From the NCBI RefSeq assembly GCF_014844035.1, contig NZ_CP062159.1, positions 4,402,001 to 4,466,000 on the forward strand: a stretch of DNA of 64,000 nucleotides. Direction: 5' to 3'. A program made the position numbers and the translations under genes. The notes beneath the pieces are model-generated. The model saw only the letters and a program-made list of their open reading frames with translations, made no database searches and was not told the DNA's origin. Of this stretch, positions 33,599 through 42,133 are shown one piece after another. Position 1 is the stretch's first letter. The number at the start of each line of letters is the position of its first letter. Origin of the DNA: Flavobacterium sp. MDT1-60 (GTDB taxonomy: Bacteria; Bacteroidota; Bacteroidia; Flavobacteriales; Flavobacteriaceae).

Positions 33599-35059
33599 TT
33601 ATTTAACTGGAATATTCGAAAGAATTTCTAATACAAATTTCCAGTATTTTTGAGCTGATGAAATACTTGCTCTTTCGTCAGGTGAATGTGCTCCATGAAT
33701 TGTTGGCCCGAAAGAAATCATATCCATATCAGGATAATTTGTTCCTAAAATTCCACATTCTAAACCGGCGTGACAAGCTACCACTTTTGGTTTCTCACCG
33801 TTTTGTTTTTCGTAAATTCCCACCAAAGTGTCTAATATTTCAGAATTTACATTGGGCGTCCAACCAGGATAAGAACCAGAAAGTTCAACTTCACAACCTA
33901 CCAACTCAAAAGCAGAACGCAATGAATTTGCCAAATCAAATTTTGAAGTTTCTACAGAAGAACGCGTCAAACATCCAATCAATATCTCACCATCTTTTAT
34001 AATAACCCGTGCAATATTATTTGAAGTTTCTACTAAATTCTCCATATCAGCACTCATTCTGTAAACACCGTTATGAGCTGCATAAATTGCTCTGATGATT
34101 CCTTCCTGAACACCTAAATCCATTACCTTTTCAGGTAAATCGCATTTTACGATCTCAATAGATAAGTTTGGCTCAGTCGTTTTATATTCAGTTTTGATAT
34201 CATTGATGATTTCCTGCATATCAAAAATATACGCTTCATCAAACATTTCAGAAATAATTACCTTTGCAACGCTTTCTCTTGGAATAGCATTACGTAAACT
34301 TCCCCCGTTAATTTCAGCAACCTGTAAACCGAAGTTTTCAAAAGCATCAAATAACAAACGATTCATTATTTTATTAGCGTTTCCTAAACCTTTGTTGATA
34401 TCCATTCCTGAATGACCTCCATTTAAACCTTTTACGGTAATAATGTGACCAACTGATCCTTCCGGAACTTCTTCTTCGTGATACGTTCTTGTAGCCGTTA
34501 CATCGATTCCACCAGCACATCCTATATCAATCTCATCATCCTCTTCGGTATCCAGGTTCAACAAAATCTGACCTTGCAGAATTCCGCCTTTTAAATTTAA
34601 AGCGCCTGTCATTCCTGTTTCTTCATCAATGGTAAACAAAGCTTCAATTGCAGGATGTGGAATATCTTTGCTTTCTAAAATAGCCATAATTGTAGCAACT
34701 CCTAATCCATTATCAGCACCAAGCGTTGTACCGCGAGCGCGAACCCAGTCCCCATCAACATACATATCAATTCCCTGCGTATCGAAATCAAAAACAGTAT
34801 CTGCATTTTTTTGGTGCACCATATCAAGATGTCCCTGCATTACAATTGCTTTGCGATTTTCCATTCCCGGAGTTGCCGGTTTTCTGATAATTACATTTCG
34901 AATTTCGTCTTCAAAAGTTTCCAAACCCAGGCTATTTCCAAAGTTTTTCATAAACTCGATCACACGTTCTTCTTTCTTTGACGGACGCGGAACAGCGTTC
35001 AGATCAGCGAACTTATTCCATAGTGCCTTTGGTTCCAGATTTCTTATTTCCTGACTCAT
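33599..35059 (-). CDS. pepD: Aminoacyl-histidine dipeptidase (PepD)
   Basis: The 486-residue cytosolic M20C dipeptidase splits Xaa-His and other dipeptides using two zinc ions. Metal and catalytic residues are seen in MQGHLDMVHQK, TTLGADNGLGVA (bridging Asp), TIDEETGMTGAL (general base Glu), LNLDTEEDDEIDIGCAGG and FGPTIHGAHSPDERAS (C-terminal His). The lid domain has GLNGGHSGMDINKGLGNA. The ATG at 35059 was preferred over an upstream TTG because MSQEIRNLEPKALW is the usual start. A repeat abuts its stop. Confidence 0.93.
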   Translation of the reverse strand: MSQEIRNLEPKALWNKFADLNAVPRPSKKEERVIEFMKNFGNSLGLETFEDEIRNVIIRKPATPGMENRKAIVMQGHLDMVHQKNADTVFDFDTQGIDMYVDGDWVRARGTTLGADNGLGVATIMAILESKDIPHPAIEALFTIDEETGMTGALNLKGGILQGQILLNLDTEEDDEIDIGCAGGIDVTATRTYHEEEVPEGSVGHIITVKGLNGGHSGMDINKGLGNANKIMNRLLFDAFENFGLQVAEINGGSLRNAIPRESVAKVIISEMFDEAYIFDMQEIINDIKTEYKTTEPNLSIEIVKCDLPEKVMDLGVQEGIIRAIYAAHNGVYRMSADMENLVETSNNIARVIIKDGEILIGCLTRSSVETSKFDLANSLRSAFELVGCEVELSGSYPGWTPNVNSEILDTLVGIYEKQNGEKPKVVACHAGLECGILGTNYPDMDMISFGPTIHGAHSPDERASISSAQKYWKFVLEILSNIPVK

Positions 35060-35121
35060 TATATTTTGTTTGAAGTTTAACAATTAAGAGTTTCAAAGTT
35101 ACAAAGTTTAAATTCTTTTTT

Positions 35122-35247
35122 GCCACAAATTTCACGAATTAGCACTAATTATAACGGCTCTAAAATTGAATCACAAAAACCTTTAGTATTTTTTTGAAAT
35201 AAAATAAAGCAAACCAATAATTAGTGAAAATTAGTGGAATTCGTGGC
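35122..35247. repeat. Interspersed inverted repeat, GCCACGAATT family
   Basis: The arms 35122-35150 and 35219-35247 are complementary at 24 of 29 positions, each built of GCCAC-AATT, CAC-AATT and CACTAATT words. A related element lies at 53456-53562. It occupies the gap between pepD and the DUF3810 gene. Confidence 0.6.
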
Positions 35248-35306
35248 TAATTTTTTTTTCAATCAGTAAATATTGTATTTATATTTACGTATCCAAAATT
35301 TACGAT

Positions 35307-36374
35307 GTGAAATCAAAATATATTTTGCCCTTATTTCTGGTCATTCAAATTATCTTTCTAAAAATCCTTCCCTTTTTTCCGGATTTTGTCGAAGGCGCCT
35401 ATAGCAACAATTTATACCTCAGAATTTCACATTTCTTAAGAACAGTTTTAGGTAAAATTCCGTTTTCAATTGGTGATCTTATTTATTGTATTCTAATCTT
35501 ATCTATAATTCGCTGGTTTTGGCAAATCCGAAAAACATGGAGAACTGACTGGAAAGATCATCTTCTAAAAATCGTAGGTAAAATTTCTGTTTTTTATTTC
35601 CTCTTTCATATGCTTTGGGCATTCAATTATTATCGTGAACCACTTTTTCAAAAAATGGACATCAAAAGAGAATATACTGATGCCGAATTATTAGCTTTCA
35701 CCAAAAAACTAATTTTTAAAACCAACGAAATTCAGTTTCAGATTACCAAAAACAATAGTTCTAAAATAGTTTTTCCTTATTCTCAGAAAGAAGCTTTTCA
35801 GATGACCCTCAATGGATACAACAATCTGGCTAAAGAACATCCCTATTTTAAATATGAAATTTTAAGCGTCAAAAAATCTCTTTTCAGCCTTCCTTTGACT
35901 TATATGGGATTTGGCGGTTATTTGAATCCGTTTACGAATGAAGCACAGGTAAATGATTTACTTCCAATGTATAATTTCCCTGCCACTACTTGTCATGAAA
36001 TGGCACATCAAATGGGTTTTGCGAGCGAAAGTGAATGTAATTTTATTGGTGTTTTAGCTTCTGTAAAAAACGATAATTTATATTTTCAATATTCAGGATA
36101 TAGTTTTGCCTTACGCTATTGTTTAGGAATCTGGCAAGTTAAAAACGAGAAAATTTTCGAACAGTTAAAGAAGCAAACGCATGTCGGAATCTTAAAAAAC
36201 TATCAGGAAAGCCATGATTTCTGGAAACAATATGATACTTTTATAGATGAAGGTTTCCATGTTTTTTATGACAATTTCCTAAAAACAAACAATCAAAAAG
36301 ACGGCATGGACAGTTACAGCAAATTTGTAGATTTGATGGTGAATTATTATAAAGGAAATTTAGATTTTAAATAG
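35307..36374 (+). CDS. DUF3810 family membrane-anchored putative metalloprotease
   Basis: The 355-residue protein starts at GTG (the overlapping ATG is out of frame). It has three N-terminal TM segments (about 5-25, 45-65 and 95-115) and then a soluble C-terminal domain. That domain contains a zincin HExxH motif, ATTCHEMAHQMGF, followed by SESECNF that could give a third ligand (Glu), and a second cluster with FIDEGFHVFYDN. DUF3810 is common in Bacteroidota and biochemically uncharacterised. The protease activity is inferred from HExxH alone. Confidence 0.75.
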   Translation: MKSKYILPLFLVIQIIFLKILPFFPDFVEGAYSNNLYLRISHFLRTVLGKIPFSIGDLIYCILILSIIRWFWQIRKTWRTDWKDHLLKIVGKISVFYFLFHMLWAFNYYREPLFQKMDIKREYTDAELLAFTKKLIFKTNEIQFQITKNNSSKIVFPYSQKEAFQMTLNGYNNLAKEHPYFKYEILSVKKSLFSLPLTYMGFGGYLNPFTNEAQVNDLLPMYNFPATTCHEMAHQMGFASESECNFIGVLASVKNDNLYFQYSGYSFALRYCLGIWQVKNEKIFEQLKKQTHVGILKNYQESHDFWKQYDTFIDEGFHVFYDNFLKTNNQKDGMDSYSKFVDLMVNYYKGNLDFK

Positions 36375-36387
36375 AAGAAAGCATTTC

Positions 36388-36978
36388 TTATAGTTTTGAA
36401 AATTTAGTTATTATTTCTTTTAACCACTTTTCTCGTTGTTTTGCACTTACCATTTTTACTCTATTAAAACTAATCCATTTTCGGTTTTTATACCCTAATT
36501 TCCAAAATACACCTCTGAGTAATGCTTTTTGAATTGCATTGCCAAAAATCCACTGATAAATACATCTTGGTGTATTCATTGTAGTTATTACAGTGATCCT
36601 TTTTATATTATTTAATAGAGGCTTCATCCTTGTGTGTTTTTCATTTGCATAATCATAGGCAAGTCCAGGAAATATAACTTTATCAATGAAACCTTTCATT
36701 AAAGCAGGCATAAGTTCCCACCAAATAGGAAATATAAATACGAGATGATCTGCCCTTTCTAATCGCTGTTTATATGCGATAACTTGTGGATCAATAGTTT
36801 TTTTATCTCTAAAAGACCTTAAATCTTCGGCTGACATAACGGGATTGAATTGTTCATTATCCAGATGTATGACATCAACAGAATGTTGTGATACTTCGAG
36901 ACCTTCTTTTACTGCCTGAAGCAAAGCATTGCAATAACTTCCTTTGAAAGGATGATTAAAAACGATTAGAAAATTCAT
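36388..36978 (-). CDS. NAD(P)H-dependent flavodoxin-fold oxidoreductase
   Basis: The 196-residue cytosolic protein has the flavodoxin-like NQO/MdaB fold. The phosphate-binding start is FLIVFNHPFKGSYCNALL, and the FMN or FAD-contact segment is HLVFIFPIWWELMPALMKGFIDKV. It matches quinone reductases of the NAD(P)H:quinone family. It is the last gene of the polyketide operon, 11 bp after the FAD monooxygenase, so a role in reducing the hydroxylated or quinonoid product is plausible. Its C-terminus is rather basic (KMVSAKQREKWLKE). Confidence 0.85.
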   Translation of the reverse strand: MNFLIVFNHPFKGSYCNALLQAVKEGLEVSQHSVDVIHLDNEQFNPVMSAEDLRSFRDKKTIDPQVIAYKQRLERADHLVFIFPIWWELMPALMKGFIDKVIFPGLAYDYANEKHTRMKPLLNNIKRITVITTMNTPRCIYQWIFGNAIQKALLRGVFWKLGYKNRKWISFNRVKMVSAKQREKWLKEIITKFSKL

Positions 36979-36989
36979 GGATTATTTCT

Positions 36990-38546
36990 TTAATTAGAAC
37001 TAATTACATTTATATAAGAATCAATATCACTGATTACTTTATCATAATCTTTAACCTTGCCAATCTCAAAAATAAATTTATCAGGTCTAATCACAACAAA
37101 ATCTGCATTATTTTCATTCATCCATTTACTAAAAAAAACAGAAAATATTCCCATTGAAGAATCTTCGATGTTTTCTACAAGCGGAATATATTTTAATCTT
37201 CCCAATGGATTAAAAGCACGTATATTACAGTCTGAATGAAAAAGTACTACCCAGTTAAAACCACATAATTCATCAAAAGACACATTTCTATTATTATTCA
37301 AAGAGATTATGGGCTGAGGAATTCTCCTTCCAACCATAGGGTGATTATTCTTTGAGAAATTTTTGATATTTATACTATATAGATGTTTATCTATAAGAAC
37401 ATCTATAGGTTTACTTGGCAAAATATTAAGAAATCTCAGGAATCCATTTCTAAAAATGCCCAAAACTGGATTAGAACATTGGATAAATCCACCTAAAATA
37501 GCAGCAACTTTAATTATTTTTCCTACCTGTGGGGCTCTTTCCTTATGATAGGAATCCAGCAATTCTTCAATTTTAGCATTAGATTTCGAACAGGCTTTAA
37601 TGATTTTCCAAGATAAATTTTTAGCATCTTTTATTCCGGAGCACATTCCTTGTCCCAAAAACGGAGGCATTAGATGTGCAGCATCGCCCGCAAGAAAAAC
37701 AGTGTTACAACGCCATTTCTTAGCTATCAGGGTATGAAAGATGTACTTCTTTTTTCTAATGATTTCAAAATCTTGAATAGGAAAACTAAAACTTAATCTT
37801 GAGATCATCATTTCAGATAAAGCATCTTCCTGTAAAAGTTCATTTTTTTTTGAAATCATAAATTCCCATCTAAAATGATCAGCGACACCATTTACATAAG
37901 TAATGGGTTGGTGGGTATCACAATATTGTTTGTGATCTTCAGAAAAAACATCATTTCCTTTATACTTTGCATCTATAACAAGCCATTCTTTTTTAAATCC
38001 AAAATCATGAAGATCAATTTTTAATTTTTTGCGAATCTCACTTTTACCTCCATCGCAAGCGATAAGAAATTTAGCCTTTACATTTAATGATTCTTTTTTA
38101 CTAATTATCAATGATAGAGAAACAGAATCTTTTTTTTGAATCAAATTTTTCCATGTTGTATTTTTTAAAAATTCCACATTTGGATACTGCGCAAAACCGT
38201 TACGCAAATGCATTTCGATCTCAGGCTGCAAAATCCAGTTACAAGCAGCAATATTTTCGGATATACTTGAATTTGGTTGAAATTGAAAAAGTAATTTATC
38301 CTTTTTTGTAACTAACGAATAATTTTTAAAAGGTTTTATAGAATCCTCTTTCATAGCTTCATACAATCCCAACTCCTGAAAAATTCTGATAACATCCTCA
38401 TCAATATGTACCGCTCTTGGATAATCAATTATGTTTTTCTCTTTGTCAAAAATTAAAACCTTTAAATTTTGCTTACCAAAATAATTTGCGAATGTGGCAC
38501 CAGTTGGGCCACATCCCGCAATTATAACATCGTATACTTCTTCCAT
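36990..38546 (-). CDS. FAD-dependent aromatic monooxygenase (MhpA-like)
   Basis: The 518-residue flavoprotein hydroxylase has PHBH-fold motifs: GxGxxG in IIAGCGPTGATFANYFG (about 8-24), the DG motif ACDGGKSEIR (163-172), and the GD motif LAGDAAHLMPPFLGQG (285-300). A C-terminal thioredoxin-like part (about 400-518) is typical of MhpA and polyketide hydroxylases. It uses NAD(P)H and O2 to hydroxylate phenols. It lies 12 bp after the type III PKS gene and so probably hydroxylates its phenolic product. The closest named family is 3-(3-hydroxyphenyl)propionate hydroxylase, but that substrate is not expected here. Confidence 0.87.
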   Translation of the reverse strand: MEEVYDVIIAGCGPTGATFANYFGKQNLKVLIFDKEKNIIDYPRAVHIDEDVIRIFQELGLYEAMKEDSIKPFKNYSLVTKKDKLLFQFQPNSSISENIAACNWILQPEIEMHLRNGFAQYPNVEFLKNTTWKNLIQKKDSVSLSLIISKKESLNVKAKFLIACDGGKSEIRKKLKIDLHDFGFKKEWLVIDAKYKGNDVFSEDHKQYCDTHQPITYVNGVADHFRWEFMISKKNELLQEDALSEMMISRLSFSFPIQDFEIIRKKKYIFHTLIAKKWRCNTVFLAGDAAHLMPPFLGQGMCSGIKDAKNLSWKIIKACSKSNAKIEELLDSYHKERAPQVGKIIKVAAILGGFIQCSNPVLGIFRNGFLRFLNILPSKPIDVLIDKHLYSINIKNFSKNNHPMVGRRIPQPIISLNNNRNVSFDELCGFNWVVLFHSDCNIRAFNPLGRLKYIPLVENIEDSSMGIFSVFFSKWMNENNADFVVIRPDKFIFEIGKVKDYDKVISDIDSYINVISSN

Positions 38547-38558
38547 AAATTAAATAAA

Positions 38559-39773
38559 TTATATCTTCTCAACTAATAAGGCCGTTGCAGTAAGTCCAGG
38601 ACCAAAAGCCATAGCTACAATTTTTGTCCCACTCTTTAGTTTTGAATCATTTATAATCTCATTAAAAATATGTGGAATAGTTGCTGAAGACATATTACCT
38701 TGTCGACGTAAAATCTCGTATGACGAATGTGCTTGTTCTTTAAGAACTCCGATTTCATCAATTACATAATCAATTATTTTAGGTCCTCCAGGATGTATCG
38801 CAAAATACATATTGGATTTTTCCTCTTCAAGATTTATGTCAGCTTTGTTACAAAGCGTAGTCAAAAATGATTCAATATTTTTACGAATAAAAACTGGAAC
38901 TCTTTTAGAGAGTGTCATTAAAAAACTATACTCGCCTAAATCCCAAGACATATCCTCTAGAGAATCAGGAATGATCACTTCGTGAGATGCCAAAATACGT
39001 AATCCTTTTTTTTCTTCGATACTATCATCATTCATAAAAGAGTACTCTTCCTGGAGCGAATAACCAATAAAACCATCGCCAAAGAGTGAGCAAATCATAA
39101 TATTGGAAGCAGAAAGTTCTGTTAAATTCAAGTGCGACGACAATAACTCTGTGTGCACAACATCTACTCTTCCATTGTTCGTACTAGATTTTACTAAGCT
39201 GCTTGCTGTACGAATCGCTGGAAAAGCACCATAACATCCCATTTGATAAGAATGTGTCACTTGAGAAGTTTGCCAATTTCTTTTTATAACAGCTTCCTGA
39301 GCAACACTTGGAGAGGCATAACCAGAACATGTTACGTGCAACAGATTTTCTGGAGCAATAGTAGTTTTAGAATAAAATTCATCAAAAACATAGCCCATTT
39401 TTTCTTTAAACCATTGCATTCTACTACCAATTTTAGCGATACCTAAATCACTCAAACTGTTTACTAGATTATTTGGAAGTTGATAATCATTAATTGAAGC
39501 ATCTTCCATTTTATTTTCGATAAATTGCTCTATTTCATCAAAAAGTAAAGTTTGTCGCTGATTAATATTTTCAGGAGAAATAGCATATTTGTCTACTTGA
39601 TGTGAAACAAACTCATAATCAACAGTACTATTATTATCTCCCGCGACAGATAAACAAGTTTTATTTTGCAAATGATAATAAAGAAATTTAGTGTACTTAT
39701 TAAGTTTCTTTTGATCAAATAATTTACCTACTAAGACAGGCTTAAAATTATATAGAATAATATTTTGTTTCAT
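38559..39773 (-). CDS. Type III polyketide synthase (chalcone/stilbene synthase superfamily)
   Basis: This is a homodimeric ketosynthase that extends an acyl-CoA with malonyl-CoA and cyclises the chain. The catalytic triad is complete: Cys180 in SYQMGCYGAFPAIRTA, His327 in FAIHPGGPKIIDYV and Asn360 in RRQGNMSSATIPHIF. The C-terminal AFGPGLTATALLVEKI is the conserved GFGPG loop. The 404-residue length is typical. The ATG at 39773 was chosen over the upstream TTG because a -7/-33 pair lies at 39795-39825. It is first in an operon with a monooxygenase and an oxidoreductase. The product could be a resorcinol, phloroglucinol, pyrone or naphthalene type. Confidence 0.93.
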   Translation of the reverse strand: MKQNIILYNFKPVLVGKLFDQKKLNKYTKFLYYHLQNKTCLSVAGDNNSTVDYEFVSHQVDKYAISPENINQRQTLLFDEIEQFIENKMEDASINDYQLPNNLVNSLSDLGIAKIGSRMQWFKEKMGYVFDEFYSKTTIAPENLLHVTCSGYASPSVAQEAVIKRNWQTSQVTHSYQMGCYGAFPAIRTASSLVKSSTNNGRVDVVHTELLSSHLNLTELSASNIMICSLFGDGFIGYSLQEEYSFMNDDSIEEKKGLRILASHEVIIPDSLEDMSWDLGEYSFLMTLSKRVPVFIRKNIESFLTTLCNKADINLEEEKSNMYFAIHPGGPKIIDYVIDEIGVLKEQAHSSYEILRRQGNMSSATIPHIFNEIINDSKLKSGTKIVAMAFGPGLTATALLVEKI

Positions 39774-39794
39774 ATTTTTTGTTTTAATTTTTTG

Positions 39795-39825
39795 CAAATA
39801 TGACCCAATTATGCACTAAACAAAA
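39795..39825 (-). promoter_or_regulatory. Promoter of the type III PKS operon
   Basis: On the minus strand, TTTTG (plus 39821-39825) and CATATTTG (plus 39795-39802) are spaced by 18 bp, close to the -33 TTTG / -7 TAnnTTTG pair. The -7 differs from consensus at its first base. The box ends 22 bp before the ATG. Confidence 0.5.
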
Positions 39826-39911
39826 TAACAATTGTTAATTAAATTCCTACAAAAAATAATTACTAAACAACAATCAGTACCTTGTTTATTAGTGTTTTTT
39901 CCTAATCCTTC

Positions 39912-40469
39912 TTAACTCTTTCTAGCGCGAATGCGACTTAAGGACACTTTTGTGATTCCGAGATAAGAAGCTATATATTGCAAAGGAACACGTTGTAGAA
40001 TATAAGGTTTGTTTTTTAATAAGTTTTGATACCGCACTTCTGGTTTCTCTTTAATGTACTCTAAAAAATGGTTTACATAATTTACTAACCTATCTGAAAT
40101 AAAATCGATAAACATTTCTTTTAAGCATGAATTTTCATTAATAATAATTTTCCAATGCTCTTTTTTAATTAGTAAAACGCTAGTATCTTCAATAGTATCT
40201 AAACTAAATACGCTAGGTGTGTCCTTTAAAAAACTTTCGAAAGAAGATACAAAATCATTTTCAAAGAAGAATTGAATTGAGATTTCAGTACCATTATCAT
40301 TATTAGAAAGACGCATGCTTCCCTTAATTATAAAATATAATACATTGGAGACGGTTCCTTCTTTTAACACGGTCTCTTTTGATGGTAAGTTTAGTTCAAA
40401 CCAAAATTCTTTATAATTAGAAATCACTTCACCTAACTTCGGATAGCTATTATGTATACTGGTTAGCAT
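39912..40469 (-). CDS. Crp/Fnr family transcriptional regulator
   Basis: The 185-residue product has an N-terminal cyclic-nucleotide-binding-like beta-roll (VLKEGTVSNVLYFIIKGSMR). The C-terminal helix-turn-helix is in RVPLQYIASYLGITKVSLSRIRARK. A longer frame to 40556 exists, but Met30 is the usual start. No Cys cluster for an Fe-S centre is present, so it is not an O2-sensing Fnr. The gene precedes the polyketide operon in the same direction with about 140 bp between, so it may control it; this is unproven. Confidence 0.85.
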   Translation of the reverse strand: MLTSIHNSYPKLGEVISNYKEFWFELNLPSKETVLKEGTVSNVLYFIIKGSMRLSNNDNGTEISIQFFFENDFVSSFESFLKDTPSVFSLDTIEDTSVLLIKKEHWKIIINENSCLKEMFIDFISDRLVNYVNHFLEYIKEKPEVRYQNLLKNKPYILQRVPLQYIASYLGITKVSLSRIRARKS

Positions 40470-40897
40470 ATTTATCAATTTATATTTAAAAACAACAGTA
40501 AGTTTATAGCTAATATATTTTTCCTTCTTATCGATACGATAATCTAAAAAAAACAATAACCTGTCAAACTCATCAAAAGTAGTATTTTATTTACAATTAA
40601 AAGTGATGGTTAAAAAAATTACAAGTCACTAGAGAATTTATACCTCCATCAAAATGCAGACACAAAGTGACAGCTCGAAAATAACAATCCATCATTTTGC
40701 ATTTTTTATCAGAAAATGGTAGTTTTACTTACATCTTTTCGGAAAAGACTATTAATCAATATCGTCTGATTATTATAACTTAGAAAAAACACTCTACAGA
40801 GCAAATAGAAATTTTTTAGTCAACCGATTTCTAAACTTTTTTTAATGGAATAGTAATTCCAATGTAACAAAAATACTTTGAATACTACTAATACAAT
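40470..40897. other. Intergenic region upstream of the ECF sigma gene
   Basis: This is 428 bp of AT-rich sequence between divergent genes. I see a weak inverted word AAAATGCA...TGCATTTT (about 40650-40720) and GTAACAAAAATACTTTGAA shortly before the sigma gene, where an ECF-type promoter could lie. No coding frame or RNA gene is visible. Confidence 0.4.
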
Positions 40898-41392
40898 ATG
40901 ACCGAAAACCTAGAACAATCATTTGTTGCACAATTGAAGGCAAATCAGAATATAATCCACAAAATTTGTAGATTATATACTGCCGGCGAAGATGCTCACA
41001 AAGATTTGTTTCAGGAAATCACCATTCAGCTCTGGAAAGCTTATCCAAAATTTCGAGGCGACAGTAAATTTTCGACCTGGACGTATCGTGTGGCGTTGAA
41101 TACCGCCATTACCTTATATCGAAAAACCAAAAGAACTATATCGACAGTAGAATATGAAAGTCATCAGCATTTTGTAAAAGATGTTGACTACAATTATGAA
41201 GAGGAAGAACAGATTAAATTGATGTATAAAGCAGTTTATCAGCTTAATGACATCGAAAAAGCATTAGTTTTTATGTATTTAGAAGACAAAGATTATCAAG
41301 AAATAGCCGAGACCTTAGGAATCAGCGAAGTGAATGCACGTGTGAAAATGAACAGAATTAAAGGGAAACTTAAAAAAATACTAAATCCTTAA
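40898..41392 (+). CDS. ECF-type RNA polymerase sigma factor
   Basis: The 164-residue product has sigma region 2 (ICRLYTAGEDAHKDLFQEITIQLWKAYPKF followed by STWTYRVALNTA) and region 4 (YLEDKDYQEIAETLGISEVNARVKMNRIKGKLKK). No other domain is present. It belongs to the sigma-70 ECF group. The next gene (41401, 8 bp away) encodes a four-TM protein without a zinc-type anti-sigma motif, yet the pair is likely a sigma/anti-sigma unit. The target genes are unknown. Confidence 0.92.
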   Translation: MTENLEQSFVAQLKANQNIIHKICRLYTAGEDAHKDLFQEITIQLWKAYPKFRGDSKFSTWTYRVALNTAITLYRKTKRTISTVEYESHQHFVKDVDYNYEEEEQIKLMYKAVYQLNDIEKALVFMYLEDKDYQEIAETLGISEVNARVKMNRIKGKLKKILNP

Positions 41393-41400
41393 AAATTATT

Positions 41401-42033
41401 ATGAAAGAACTGGATTTATTAAAAAAAGACTGGAAAAAGAACTCGGATTCTTTTGAGCAAATTTCTGAAAAAGAAATCTACAGAATGATTCACAAAAAAT
41501 CATCTTCAATCGTGAAGTGGATTTTGATAATCAGTATTTTGGAAATTTCGTTTTGGACTTTTTCAAACTTATTTCTCAATACCGATGATGTTATGCAAAA
41601 AATAAATCATCCGGAAATTGTCAATGCACTTGAATACCTGACTTATCTAAATTATTTAGTAGGATTGGTTTTCGTATTTATTTTCTATAAAAACTACACT
41701 ACAATCTCAACGACTGTGGCCACCAAATCCTTGATGAGTGCCATTTTACGAACTCGAAAAACAGTACAATATTATGTTTGGTATAATTTAGGAATGATTG
41801 TTATAATAGCAATATTGAGCTTCTTTGTTGCTTTTGTATATAATCCGGACATGGTCTTTATAAGAGAAAAATTGGCGGCAAATGGTAAAGCTATGGTTAT
41901 AACTTTCGGAATAGCATTTTTAGTTGCCTGTGCCTTTTTTGGGCTCTTCTGGTGTTTTTACCGTTTACTTTACGGAACGCTATTGCGAAGATTATATGCT
42001 AATTATAAAGAACTGAAGAAAATTGATTTATGA
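41401..42033 (+). CDS. Four-TM membrane protein, possible anti-sigma partner
   Basis: The 210-residue protein has a charged cytoplasmic N-terminus (MKELDLLKKDWKKNSDSFEQISEKEIY, about 1-35) and then four TM segments (about 38-60, 85-100, 130-150 and 165-190), ending in a basic tail. The N-terminal helical region could bind the sigma factor, as in membrane anti-sigma factors. Its gene starts 8 bp after the ECF sigma gene, and co-transcription is expected. No family name is recognised. Confidence 0.65.
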   Translation: MKELDLLKKDWKKNSDSFEQISEKEIYRMIHKKSSSIVKWILIISILEISFWTFSNLFLNTDDVMQKINHPEIVNALEYLTYLNYLVGLVFVFIFYKNYTTISTTVATKSLMSAILRTRKTVQYYVWYNLGMIVIIAILSFFVAFVYNPDMVFIREKLAANGKAMVITFGIAFLVACAFFGLFWCFYRLLYGTLLRRLYANYKELKKIDL

Positions 42034-42082
42034 GAAAGGAACAAAGGTTCAAAGCGACAAACCGACAAAAGTTTTACGTTTT

Positions 42083-42107
42083 TAAGAAAAACTTCTAAGT
42101 TTTCTTA
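42083..42107. terminator. Terminator-like hairpin
   Basis: TAAGAAAAACTT (42083-42094) pairs with AAGTTTTCTTA (42097-42107) with one bulge. It lies between the sigma operon and the convergent PlsC-like gene; the stem is AT-only, so it is weak. Confidence 0.4.
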
Positions 42108-42133
42108 TCAAACCTAAACCAATATTTACAAAT

